This document shows positions 29,277 to 38,572 of a stretch of DNA of 64,000 bases, one piece after another. Each line of letters starts with the position of its first letter. The first letter of the stretch is position 1. Position numbers and translations under genes: made by a program. The notes under the pieces are model-generated. The model ran no database searches. It had not been told where the DNA came from and was given only the letters and a program-made list of their open reading frames with translations. The stretch lies in contig JAKBMG010000134.1 of NCBI GenBank assembly GCA_021831685.1, positions 1 through 64,000 of the forward strand, read 5' to 3'. The stretch is from Bacteroidota bacterium. Its GTDB lineage: Bacteria > Bacteroidota > Ignavibacteria > Ignavibacteriales > Ignavibacteriaceae.

Positions 29277-30164
29277 ATGAAATTATTGATCGTTGGACAT
29301 ACGGTTGAAGACCACATTCATTACCAGGGCGAAAATAAAATAAAGCCGGGCGGAATCTTTTATACGGTGCTTACGCTATTAAATTTTAAGGACGAAAATG
29401 ATGAAATATTTTTGAACACTTCTATCCAAAAAGAGAATTATCATTTATTTTCTCCTGTTTTCGATCACCTTGACCGTCGCTATTTTACTTTTGTTGAACG
29501 CATACCCAAAGTTTTCCTTAATGTTCATAATTTTAAGGAACGAGGGGAGACTTATGAAAACATAACGGCAAAGCTTGAAATTCTTTCCGCCGATCTTTCC
29601 CAGTTTGATGGAATTCTTATCAACATGATTACCGGTTTCGATTTAACACTTGAACAGTTAAAAGAAATTAGAGAAAATTATACGGGTTTAATTTATTTTG
29701 ATGTTCATACACTTTCGCGAGGGCTTGATGAAAATTTTCACCGGGAATTTAGAGTTATCCCAGATTTCCGGGAATGGGCTTCTTTATTGGACATTATTCA
29801 AGTTAATGAAAATGAATTGCATGCTCTTTTTGATATAATTGACGAAATGGATATTGCTCGCGAAGTATTAAACTGCGGCGCGAAATTCTTTATTGTTACT
29901 AAAGGCGAAGCCGGTTCCAAGATTTATTCCTTGAATAATGATGAACTGACTTCAACTTTTATTTCGTCTATCAAAATCAAAATAAAAAATAAGATAGGAT
30001 GCGGCGATGCCTTTGGGGCGGTATTTTTTTATGCTTATATTCAATCCGAAAATTTTATAAAAGCTTTAACCCTTGCTAATATCTCCGCCGGCTGCGTGGT
30101 CTCTTATGATGATATTTATGAATATAAAAATTTGAGAAAAGATGTTTTCGCACGATATAATTAA
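29277..30164 (+). CDS. PfkB-family carbohydrate kinase-like protein
   Basis: A 295-residue ribokinase-fold protein. The C-terminal IGCGDAFGAVFFYAYIQ carries the anion-hole GxGD motif with the catalytic Asp, and FIVTKGEAGSKIYSL the ATP-binding strand. The substrate-binding N-terminus is short (IKPGGIFYTVLTLL). Sugar specificity is not obvious; nucleoside or deoxy-sugar substrates are possible. The next gene starts inside its end (23-base overlap), so the two are coupled. Confidence 0.8.
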   Translation: MKLLIVGHTVEDHIHYQGENKIKPGGIFYTVLTLLNFKDENDEIFLNTSIQKENYHLFSPVFDHLDRRYFTFVERIPKVFLNVHNFKERGETYENITAKLEILSADLSQFDGILINMITGFDLTLEQLKEIRENYTGLIYFDVHTLSRGLDENFHREFRVIPDFREWASLLDIIQVNENELHALFDIIDEMDIAREVLNCGAKFFIVTKGEAGSKIYSLNNDELTSTFISSIKIKIKNKIGCGDAFGAVFFYAYIQSENFIKALTLANISAGCVVSYDDIYEYKNLRKDVFARYN

Positions 30165-31056
30165 AAATAGAATACTTGTTGTAGGTGCCAATGGAATGCT
30201 TGGACTCCGCGCAATAGAATTTTTTTCTAAACAGAAAAATATCCAACTTCTGGGTTGTTCCGTAGAAGAGGGTCCTTTTTTTAATAATGCTGACTATATA
30301 TCTTGTGATATTTCAAAGAGAGAAAATATAAAAAAAATCATATTTGATTTTTATCCGGATTTCATAATTAATGCAGCAGCTTTTACTAACGTGGATAAAA
30401 GCGAAACCGAACGCGAGCTTGCATGGAAAATAAATGTTAAAGGAGTTGAGTATCTTGCCGAATCAGCCCGTAACATTGACGCGCACTTAATTCATATCTC
30501 TTCTGATTACATATTTGACGGTAAAAAAGGGCCCTACCACGAAAATGAAAAACCAAATCCTCTTGGATATTATGGCAGGACAAAGCTTGCAAGCGAAAAT
30601 GCACTAAAAATTTCCGGAGCAATGCACACGATACTTAGAACTAATGTGCTCTATGGATTAGCTGCCCAAAGCAGGCCTGATTTCGTTAGATGGGTCGTTC
30701 AATCCGTTCGTGAAAAAAGTCCCATCAGAATTGTTATTGACCAAATTAACAATCCGACTTTTATTGATGATCTTGTCCAGGCAATCAGCAAAATAATCGA
30801 GTTCCGCAAATCGGGAATTTATAATATCGGCGGACAAGAATTTCTTTCACGTTACGATTTTACTATAATGATAGCAGACTATTTTAATCTTGATAAAAAT
30901 CTTATTACTCCAATTCTTACAGAAGAACTTCACCAACCAGCAAAAAGGCCTCTTAAATCAGGGTTAATAACTCTGAAAGCTCAAACGGAACTTGACTATA
31001 AACCGTGTTCAATTATTGAATCACTCACAATAATGAAAAAAGAACTTTCGTTATGA
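30142..31056 (+). CDS. RmlD-like NAD(P)-dependent sugar reductase
   Basis: A 304-residue extended short-chain dehydrogenase. RILVVGANGMLGLRAIEFF is the nucleotide-binding GxxGxxG loop, PDFIINAAAFTNVDKSE and LIHISSDYIFDGKKGPYHE are typical of dTDP-4-dehydrorhamnose reductases, and YYGRTKLASE holds the catalytic Tyr-Lys pair. No other rhamnose genes are nearby, so the true substrate may be a different nucleotide sugar. It overlaps the kinase upstream and the amylase downstream (ATGA). Confidence 0.85.
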   Translation: MFSHDIIKNRILVVGANGMLGLRAIEFFSKQKNIQLLGCSVEEGPFFNNADYISCDISKRENIKKIIFDFYPDFIINAAAFTNVDKSETERELAWKINVKGVEYLAESARNIDAHLIHISSDYIFDGKKGPYHENEKPNPLGYYGRTKLASENALKISGAMHTILRTNVLYGLAAQSRPDFVRWVVQSVREKSPIRIVIDQINNPTFIDDLVQAISKIIEFRKSGIYNIGGQEFLSRYDFTIMIADYFNLDKNLITPILTEELHQPAKRPLKSGLITLKAQTELDYKPCSIIESLTIMKKELSL

Positions 31057-32882
31057 AAAAAAACTTACTTTTTACCTTATTAATGGTTTTAATATTTTCA
31101 AGCATGATATTTTCGCAAGACAAATTCCCAGAATGGGCTAAAGGAATTGTTTGGTACCAAATATTTCCGGAACGGTTCGCAAACGGAGATTCCAAAAACG
31201 ATTCTTCCCTGGTCGATAAAATAAAAATTGCTGCTAAACGAAATATTCCCAATTGGCATGTAACGAGATGGACAAGTGATTGGTTTGCGGAATCAAGATG
31301 GGCAAAACAATTAGGTGGTACATACCGCCGAGGCTTGTCTTTAAGACGCTACGGCGGTGACTTACAAGGAATTATCGATCATCTCGATTATCTAAAAAAC
31401 CTTGGTATCGGAGCAATTTATCTAAACCCTATTTTTGATGCTGTTTCTCTTCATAAATATGACGGCTCAACTTATCACCATGTCGATGTTAATTTCGGTC
31501 CTGACCCAGAAGGCGATAAAAAAATAATTGCTTCGGAAAACCCCGACGATCCTTCTACATGGGTTTGGACTTCGGCAGATAAATTATTCTTGAAATTGAT
31601 TCAAGAAGTTCATAAGCGAGGTATGAAGATTATAATCGACGGGGTTTTTAATCATACCGGAACTCAATTTTGGGCTTTTCAGGATATTGTTAAAAACGAA
31701 AAAAAATCTAAATACAAAAACTGGTACGAGATCAAATCCTTTGGTAACAAAGATAATGAAAACAATAAGTTAGATTATACCGGTTGGTCTGGCACTAAAT
31801 CGCTTCCAATATTTAACCGGACAGCTACTAATCTTAATTCTGATGTGGTCAAATATATTTTTAATGCAACTAAAAGATGGATGGAACCCAATGGAAATCC
31901 CTCCGACGGAATTGATGGTTGGCGACTCGATGTAGCAAATGAAATTCCTTTGGGGTTTTGGAAAAATTGGAGACAATTAGTTAAAAGTATAAATTCTCAA
32001 GCAATAATTATTGGCGAACTCTGGCAATTATCACCGCAATATATCACTGGCGACGGTCCTTTTGATGCGCTGATGAATTATAATTTCGCTTTCGCAGTAA
32101 ACGACTATTTTATAGCTCAAAAGAAAAAAATTACCGTTCAGGAATTTATTAATGAATTAAGAAAAATAGATCAAGCATACCCACAGAAAAATTTATTGAT
32201 TCTTCAGAACTTAGTTGATAGCCACGATACAGAAAGATTATCCTCGATGATTGCAAATCCAGATCGTCGTTACGACCATGATGCAAGCCCGGCAAATCCA
32301 AATTATAATCCCGGTAAACCATCTTCAAAAGATTATGAAATGCAGAAATTAATTCTCGCATTTCAAATGACCTACCGGGGAGCGCCGATGATTTACTATG
32401 GTGATGAGGTTGGTATGTGGGGTGCTGATGACCCCGATGACCGCAAGCCGATGATTTGGGATAATCTAAAATATGATAATGAGGTTATTACACCTGAGAG
32501 CGGATATAAAAAAGGATTCGGCTCATACAAAGTGGAACAAAATAAAAACTTACTTTTATTCTATAAAAAGTTGATAGCTATTAGAAATAGCAGCAAAGCT
32601 TTAAGAGAAGGTAACCTTGCATTTATTTATTCCAATGATAAACGAAATACTTTTGCTTTTAGGAGAAATTATAGAAATGAAACGATTATTTCTGTATTCA
32701 ACTTGGGAAAGAACTTTTCCGAATTTGAATTACCGATTGAAGGTAAAATGGATTTTTATAAAGAATTGATTTCCGGATTTACAAGCAGATTAATTAAAAT
32801 GGGTAAAAGCGAAAGGCAATTAGTCGTTCAATTAGCTCCTAATTCTGTGAAAATATTTAAACTGATAGAACCGGATAAATAG
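31053..32882 (+). CDS. secreted GH13 alpha-amylase-type hydrolase
   Basis: A 609-residue glycoside hydrolase family 13 enzyme. A signal peptide (KKNLLFTLLMVLIFSSMIFS, about residues 2-21) sends it out of the cytoplasm. The (beta/alpha)8 motifs are clear: DGVFNHTG (region I), DGWRLDVANEI (II, nucleophile Asp), IIGELW (III, acid Glu) and NLVDSHDTER (IV, Asp). An alpha-glucan cleaving enzyme such as a neopullulanase or cyclomaltodextrinase-like hydrolase is likely. The C-terminal beta domain ends the protein, with no T9SS tail, so a periplasmic location is more likely. ATGA overlap with the reductase. Confidence 0.92.
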   Translation: MKKNLLFTLLMVLIFSSMIFSQDKFPEWAKGIVWYQIFPERFANGDSKNDSSLVDKIKIAAKRNIPNWHVTRWTSDWFAESRWAKQLGGTYRRGLSLRRYGGDLQGIIDHLDYLKNLGIGAIYLNPIFDAVSLHKYDGSTYHHVDVNFGPDPEGDKKIIASENPDDPSTWVWTSADKLFLKLIQEVHKRGMKIIIDGVFNHTGTQFWAFQDIVKNEKKSKYKNWYEIKSFGNKDNENNKLDYTGWSGTKSLPIFNRTATNLNSDVVKYIFNATKRWMEPNGNPSDGIDGWRLDVANEIPLGFWKNWRQLVKSINSQAIIIGELWQLSPQYITGDGPFDALMNYNFAFAVNDYFIAQKKKITVQEFINELRKIDQAYPQKNLLILQNLVDSHDTERLSSMIANPDRRYDHDASPANPNYNPGKPSSKDYEMQKLILAFQMTYRGAPMIYYGDEVGMWGADDPDDRKPMIWDNLKYDNEVITPESGYKKGFGSYKVEQNKNLLLFYKKLIAIRNSSKALREGNLAFIYSNDKRNTFAFRRNYRNETIISVFNLGKNFSEFELPIEGKMDFYKELISGFTSRLIKMGKSERQLVVQLAPNSVKIFKLIEPDK

Positions 32883-32886
32883 ATTT

Positions 32887-35346
32887 TCAAGCTAATTCTT
32901 TTAATAAGCGCTGGTGAACAATGTTAACCAACGATTCGTAATTCTGACCCTCCGGGTAAACCGGCTTAAGAAATTTCACACTAATCTTTTTCCATGGTCT
33001 TGGAATAAAACTTCCTCGCGGCAATGCTTTATATGCACCCTCAATTGAAACCGGAACAATCGGCACGTTTAGTTCTTGACTTAAGATTGCAAAGGATTTT
33101 TTAAACTCTCCAAGTGAACCGGTTCGCGTCCTCGTTCCTTCCGGAAAGATAATTATGTTTTTCCCTTTCCTTAATACTTCTGCTAATTTTTGCAGCGACT
33201 CCTTTAAGTCACGGTTTAAATCCATAATTATCACATTGTTTCTATTTGCCAGGGCTTTTACCCAAGGGTTTCTAAGATGTTTTTCTTTAGCATAAAAGTA
33301 AGTATTCTTCATTACTTTATTTTTTAAGAACATTGAAACAAATAATCCGTCAAAAAAACTTTGATGATTAGGAGCAATAATAAATGGACTTTCGGGCAAG
33401 TTTTCAGTTCCTTCCCCTTTCAATCTAAAATAAAGTTTGAATAAAATCTTCGACGTGTTCTTAAAAAGATTCTGAGTGAACCAACTTTTGGGAAGTTTAA
33501 TATCAACCTTTTCCTTAAATATTTCAGCCCATTTAACTGTTTCAACCGTAAGCCTGTTTTTTTTCTCTCTCATAAATTGGGAAAGTTTCTCAACAGTTGG
33601 ATGATAAATCAAAACATCATTCTGAATTTTAATGCCAAAAGTTGATTCAAGAAAAACGTGAAGGTTCACTTTATCCAACGAATCAAGTCCTAAGTCAATC
33701 TCGAAGTGATCATCGGGAGAAATATCGTTTTTCTTTTGTTCTTTCAAAAAATCCCTAATTACCAGATATTCTTCAAATTGTGGTTCATTTAATACTCGCT
33801 TTTTGATCCCGCTGTTTTCATTAATTATGGCGGCTAATTTGAAACGCTGTATTTTACCAAGCCTGGTTTTGGGCAGTTCATCTTTATACAGGATAAATTT
33901 GTTAATTTTTTTATAAGAAGAAACACTGTGATTGTACTTGTCAATTATTTCCCATCGGAACAACTCTTCAATATTCTGGATTGAATTTTCCGCAAGCTTC
34001 TTAAAATCCGGATATATTACAGCTGTCAAAATATCATTCTGCATGAACACCCCGACTTCTGCTATAAAATCTGAGAGTTCCTTAATTTTATTTTCTATTT
34101 CTTCAGGATTAATGTTTTTCCCGTTTGATAAAACGATAATTTCTTTAGAGCGTCCTGTTATGTGAATGAATCCTTCGTTATCTAAGTAACCGAGATCACC
34201 CGTATATAGCCAGCCATCTTTTAGTACTTCGGCTGTTTCTTCAGGGCGATTATAGTAGCCTTGCATAATGTTACGTCCGCGTGCAACTATTTCACCATCT
34301 TTAGTTTCAACTTCTAAGCATGATAATGGTAGACCCGCCGATCCGATTTTCCATTTGCCGGGATGTGTAAAGGTTATCATTGGCGCCGCTTCCGTCATTC
34401 CGAATCCTTCTAACATTTCAAAGCCGAGGGTCTTAAAATCTCTTGCTAAGTCTTCATCTAATTTTGCGCCGCCGCAAACCATGTATTCAATATTTCCGCC
34501 AAATTTTTCATGAACCTTTTTGAATATCAATTTGGAAAATGATCTTAAGTTTATAATTCTGGCAAGTCTAAAAATTGCTTTAGTAAGGATGCTTTTGTTG
34601 ATTTGGTTCATAATCCCCTGACGAATTGCAGAATACAAACGAGGAACACCTATTGTGATTGCAATCTGATTTTTTTGCAACGTGTCAATGATATCTTCCG
34701 ACGTCATTGAAGGCGCCAGAGCAATCGTTGCTCCGACAGACAGCGGTGCAATTAGCGTCCCGATTAAAGGGAAGATATGATGCAGTGGTAAAAGCGCTAA
34801 CACGTTCCTGTCCTCAGTAAATATCGGAATCTCGATCGAAACAGCTTCAACATTTGCAATCAAGTTATCGTAAGAAAGCATTACGCCCTTAGGATTTCCG
34901 GTTGTTCCTGAAGTATAAATTATTACAGCAGTATCGAAAACATTTTTGCTGTTGATTTCTTCAGATGTGTAGTTGTGGCAATTATAATTTTGTTCTTCAA
35001 AAACAAATAGAGTTATTTCGTACTTTAATAATTTGCGTGCTTTAATAAGAGTTTCAACAGTCCCCTGTGAGCAGAAAATTATTTCGGGGCGGCAATCGTT
35101 TAGCATATATGCAACTTCATCAGCAGGTGCTAAACTATCGATTGGAACCGCTACTACATTGTTTTTCCATGCAGCATAAAATGCATAGCACCACTCAGGT
35201 CTGTTGGAAGAAAAGATAGCAGCCTTGGTTACTTTCTCTCCGCTAAACAGGGAAGAATAAAAATTGATGTGCCTAAGAAGCTCATCATAAGTGATTTTAT
35301 TATTCTGCCAGACTAATGCAGTCTTGTCAACTTTTTTTATATACAA
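32887..35346 (-). CDS. trifunctional AMP-ligase / acyl carrier / PlsC acyltransferase
   Basis: An 819-residue fusion. Residues 1-510 are an acyl-acyl carrier ligase (IIYTSGTTGNPKGVMLS at 142-158, FGMTEAAPMITF, GWLYTGDLGYLD, and a C-terminal Lys in LPKTRLGKIQR). Residues 535-600 are a carrier-protein domain with the phosphopantetheine Ser in DLGLDSLDKV (about 556). Residues 640-819 are a lysophosphatidate-type acyltransferase with the NHQSFFDG (HX4D) motif at about 660 and FPEGTRTRTG at about 735. The order resembles a reversed Aas with a built-in carrier; the chain could load a fatty acid onto its own carrier and transfer it to a lysolipid. The start is a TTG. Confidence 0.88.
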   Translation of the reverse strand: MYIKKVDKTALVWQNNKITYDELLRHINFYSSLFSGEKVTKAAIFSSNRPEWCYAFYAAWKNNVVAVPIDSLAPADEVAYMLNDCRPEIIFCSQGTVETLIKARKLLKYEITLFVFEEQNYNCHNYTSEEINSKNVFDTAVIIYTSGTTGNPKGVMLSYDNLIANVEAVSIEIPIFTEDRNVLALLPLHHIFPLIGTLIAPLSVGATIALAPSMTSEDIIDTLQKNQIAITIGVPRLYSAIRQGIMNQINKSILTKAIFRLARIINLRSFSKLIFKKVHEKFGGNIEYMVCGGAKLDEDLARDFKTLGFEMLEGFGMTEAAPMITFTHPGKWKIGSAGLPLSCLEVETKDGEIVARGRNIMQGYYNRPEETAEVLKDGWLYTGDLGYLDNEGFIHITGRSKEIIVLSNGKNINPEEIENKIKELSDFIAEVGVFMQNDILTAVIYPDFKKLAENSIQNIEELFRWEIIDKYNHSVSSYKKINKFILYKDELPKTRLGKIQRFKLAAIINENSGIKKRVLNEPQFEEYLVIRDFLKEQKKNDISPDDHFEIDLGLDSLDKVNLHVFLESTFGIKIQNDVLIYHPTVEKLSQFMREKKNRLTVETVKWAEIFKEKVDIKLPKSWFTQNLFKNTSKILFKLYFRLKGEGTENLPESPFIIAPNHQSFFDGLFVSMFLKNKVMKNTYFYAKEKHLRNPWVKALANRNNVIIMDLNRDLKESLQKLAEVLRKGKNIIIFPEGTRTRTGSLGEFKKSFAILSQELNVPIVPVSIEGAYKALPRGSFIPRPWKKISVKFLKPVYPEGQNYESLVNIVHQRLLKELA

Positions 35347-36091
35347 AATTAAAGTCCCATTTTAAATCTTGTATTAAATTTACCAAAAAATATAGAGTAT
35401 TTAAAGCTTCAAGCAGAGTCTGATCCAAACCTGATAGGGAAATACTTTCAAAATAATAAAGATTTAACTTGACAATTGTTTCTAAATTATGCAAATTAGA
35501 ACTCGTTAAAGTTATCGTTTAAGTTAGCGATAACTACTATTCTATAATTATTCATTAAATAGGTTAGTTCACTGAACATTTTTACCGCCATATTAAAGTC
35601 AAAGCAACTCAAACTCCCTATTATAAGACGTTCTACATGCTCGTTGGGGCTTATTCTTAACTATTTACTGAAATCCTTAGTTTATTCTCATATGATGAAA
35701 GTGAACGATAATTCGTTTTATTCATGGTTGCTTGTGGATCCGAATGTTAAACAGACAAATAAGAATTTTTCTCAAAGAAATAAAAAATAAAAAAATTATT
35801 ACAATTACAGACCCAGCTTGTTTATTCGGAAAATATGAATGTGACTTATGGGGCGAAGCTGTGTCCAAGTTATCTAAAAATAAGAGAGCAACAAATTTTT
35901 CGTTAAGATTTTGGTATTAAACTTAAATAAACGTTAAACAAGCAGGGATGGCAGTTTTCAATATTATATAAGTGAACCTAAAAGGACGAATGATTTTAAG
36001 GCAATAGCTCCTTTTATATTGGCTTCGTTAGAATTGGGCAAATAAAATTTATAATAATATTTCGTTTTATAATTATTTCAGGAATTAAAAA
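35347..36091. other. long gene-free stretch
   Basis: About 745 bases separate the leftward fusion gene from the rightward pectin locus. I see no supported gene. A piece at about 35693-35788 (MMKVNDNSFYSWL) faintly recalls the N-terminal part of an IS3-type OrfB, but it is too short to trust. A promoter for the downstream secreted protein should lie in the last 100 bases, where ATAAAATTTATAATAATATT is very AT-rich. Confidence 0.3.
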
Positions 36092-36937
36092 ATGGGACCA
36101 AAGTCATTTTCATTGGTAAAAATTCTTTTTTTATTATTCTTATCATGGATTGTTTTATCATCCTCGGCAAAATGTAAATCAAATTATTTTGTTAAAGGAA
36201 ATGATTCTATAAAAGTAGTTGGGCTGGATTACTATTTCAACCATGAATTTATAAAAGATAAAAATGGTAAAGAGGTACAGTATCATTATATATGGGAAGA
36301 TACCGCTAATTCAGGCTATTCAGAATTGGGAGATGTTATAAAAAGTTTGGGCGCCCAGCTCGGTGAATTACATCAAGCGCCTATGCTAAAAAAGTTGAAA
36401 GATATGAGCATTTATATAATTGTCGATCCTGATACTCCGTTGGAAACTGCACATCCTAATTATATTGACCACAACTCGATTGTCAACATTGTAAAATGGG
36501 TTAAAGGCGGTGGCGTGCTTGTACTTTTCGGGAATGATAAAGGCAATTGCGAGTTTGAACATTTAAATATGCTCGCCGGACAATTCGGGATTCATTTTAA
36601 TGAAGACAGCAGGAACGATGTAATCGGCAAGAATTATGACATGGGAAAATTTGATAACCTTCCCGCTATACCGCTTTTTAGCGGAGTGAAAAAGATATAT
36701 CTAAAAGAAATTAGCACATTAAAAATATCAAAGGCGGCTAAGCCGGTTCTTATAGATAAAGGCGACGTTATTATGGCTTCTGCAAAAGCTGGTAAAGGTT
36801 TTGTGTTTGCTGTAGGCGATCCATGGATTTATAATGAATATATTGATCATAGAAAATTGCCTGAAGATTTTCAAAATAGAAAAGCAGCGGAAAATTTATT
36901 TACTTGGTTACTAGGTAAAGCCAGAGAGATAAAATAA
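36092..36937 (+). CDS. secreted GH105-associated C-terminal-type domain protein
   Basis: A 281-residue protein with a signal peptide (SLVKILFLLFLSWIVLSSSA). The mature part, beginning near VVGLDYYFNHEFIKDKNGKE and including IIVDPDTPLETAHPNYIDH, GGGVLVLFGNDKGNCEFEHL and FGIHFNEDSRNDV, closely resembles the domain that usually follows the catalytic GH105 unsaturated rhamnogalacturonyl hydrolase in Bacteroidota proteins, a DUF4350/GATase-like fold. Here it stands alone without the hydrolase. Its position at the head of the hexuronate genes supports a role in pectin handling; the biochemical activity is unknown. Confidence 0.65.
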   Translation: MGPKSFSLVKILFLLFLSWIVLSSSAKCKSNYFVKGNDSIKVVGLDYYFNHEFIKDKNGKEVQYHYIWEDTANSGYSELGDVIKSLGAQLGELHQAPMLKKLKDMSIYIIVDPDTPLETAHPNYIDHNSIVNIVKWVKGGGVLVLFGNDKGNCEFEHLNMLAGQFGIHFNEDSRNDVIGKNYDMGKFDNLPAIPLFSGVKKIYLKEISTLKISKAAKPVLIDKGDVIMASAKAGKGFVFAVGDPWIYNEYIDHRKLPEDFQNRKAAENLFTWLLGKAREIK

Positions 36938-37028
36938 TATTTCCTCAAACCAAATATTATATATTCAAAATGAAATATTAAATACACACAAACAAATTAC
37001 AAAGAACTTAAGGATTCAGATTACAGAT

Positions 37029-38441
37029 ATGGAAGCAGAACTATTAAATCAATTTCGTTTTTTTGATCCAAATGAAAAAGTAAGAGAAATTGCGCATGAA
37101 TTATATTCAAATGTAAAGGATTTACCGATTATAAGCCCTCACGGGCACGTTGACCCAAAGCTTTTGGCTACTAACGAATCATTTCCTGATCCGGCTGAAT
37201 TAATCATTATTCCGGACCATTATATTTCCAGAATGTTATACTCACAAGGAATTTCCCTTGAATCTCTTGGAGTGCCTACCGTTGACGGAACCACCGTAGA
37301 AACAGATCACCGGAAAATATGGAAGATTTTTGCAGAAAATTTCTATCTTTTTGCAGGTACACCAACGGGTGTATGGTTAAAGCATGAACTGGTTGAAGTA
37401 TTTGGTATAAATGAGAAATTAAATGCAAAGAATGCAGATAAGATTTACGATTTAATGTCTGCAAAACTTAAAACAAAAGAATTTCTTCCAAGGACATTGT
37501 TTGATAAATTTAAGATTGAAGTACTTTCAACAACGGACGGTGCTCCAGACTCACTTGAGTACCATAAAAAAATTAAGGAGTCAGGCTGGAAGGGAAGAGT
37601 AATTCCGTGCTTTCGTCCTGATGCAGCAGTAAATATAACCGGTTCAAGTTGGAAGAATGAAATAGACAAACTAAGCCAGGCAAGCAAGACGGATGTGGTT
37701 ACGTATAAGGACTTCATAAGTGCTATTGAAAACAGAAGGGAATATTTCAGATCCGTGGGTGCTGTTTCGACAGATCAAGGAATAGTTTCGCCATACACTC
37801 ATCAACTAAGCGATAAAGAAGCTGAGAATATATTTCAGCACGCATTAAAAGGTAAAGCAACAGAAGAAGAAGCAACTTTATTTACTGCAAACATGTTGAT
37901 GGAAATGTCGAGGATGAGTATTGAAGACGGCTTAGTTATGCAAGTGCACCCCGGTTCAATGAGAAATCATAATGAAAGGATATTCAAAAGATTTGGTTTA
38001 GATAAAGGTGCAGACATTCCACTCCAAACCGAATATACTAAGAACTTACATGAGCTTTTGAATAAATATGGAAACGACAATAGACTTATATTAATAGTCT
38101 TTACACTTGACGAATCAAACTATGCTAGAGAACTTGCGCCACTAGCCGGGCATTATCCAGCAATGAAATTAGGTCCATCATGGTGGTTCCATGACAGTAT
38201 AGAAGGAATGACCCGGTTCAGACAAAATGTAACTGAAACAGCGGGAATATATAATACTGTAGGTTTTAATGATGATACCAGGGCATTTCTGTCAATTCCG
38301 GCAAGGCATGATTTATCAAGAAGAGTTGACTCAAACTTCCTTGCCGGGCTAACGGCAAAGCATATAATTGATATAGATGAAGCAAAAGAATTAAGTTACG
38401 CATTAGCTTATGGATTAGTAAAGAAGGCATACAAGCTATAA
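37029..38441 (+). CDS. uxaC: glucuronate/galacturonate isomerase
   Basis: A 470-residue amidohydrolase-fold isomerase turning D-galacturonate into D-tagaturonate and D-glucuronate into D-fructuronate. ISPHGHVDPKLLA is the HxH metal motif, with later LEVLSTTDGAPDSLEYHKK, ILIVFTLDES and ARHDLSRRVDSNFLAG typical of UxaC. First enzyme of the free uronate pathway; the genes for the next steps lie in order downstream. Confidence 0.95.
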   Translation: MEAELLNQFRFFDPNEKVREIAHELYSNVKDLPIISPHGHVDPKLLATNESFPDPAELIIIPDHYISRMLYSQGISLESLGVPTVDGTTVETDHRKIWKIFAENFYLFAGTPTGVWLKHELVEVFGINEKLNAKNADKIYDLMSAKLKTKEFLPRTLFDKFKIEVLSTTDGAPDSLEYHKKIKESGWKGRVIPCFRPDAAVNITGSSWKNEIDKLSQASKTDVVTYKDFISAIENRREYFRSVGAVSTDQGIVSPYTHQLSDKEAENIFQHALKGKATEEEATLFTANMLMEMSRMSIEDGLVMQVHPGSMRNHNERIFKRFGLDKGADIPLQTEYTKNLHELLNKYGNDNRLILIVFTLDESNYARELAPLAGHYPAMKLGPSWWFHDSIEGMTRFRQNVTETAGIYNTVGFNDDTRAFLSIPARHDLSRRVDSNFLAGLTAKHIIDIDEAKELSYALAYGLVKKAYKL

Positions 38442-38512
38442 GAAAATAGTTAAAAGAGATAAAAATCTGCAAACTGATATAGATAAAGTTCTTATGTCAC
38501 TTTTAGATAAAA

Positions 38513-38532
38513 TGTAATAAACATATATTACA
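38513..38532. promoter_or_regulatory. inverted repeat, possible LacI-type operator
   Basis: TGTAATA and TATTACA form a 7-bp perfect inverted repeat with a six-base spacer, in the gap between uxaC and the LacI-type gene, 41 bases before the latter's start. Size and place fit an operator for autoregulation, but the sequence is AT-rich and could be chance. Confidence 0.4.
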
Positions 38533-38572
38533 CAGTATTAAAAGTTAAAATTATTCGACCGGAGATAATAAA

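Noticed and set aside
35732-35920. Open frame of 62 codons on the plus strand
   Set aside because: No ribosome site, no similarity and surrounded by gene-free DNA; a possible IS3 remnant nearby is too weak to call.
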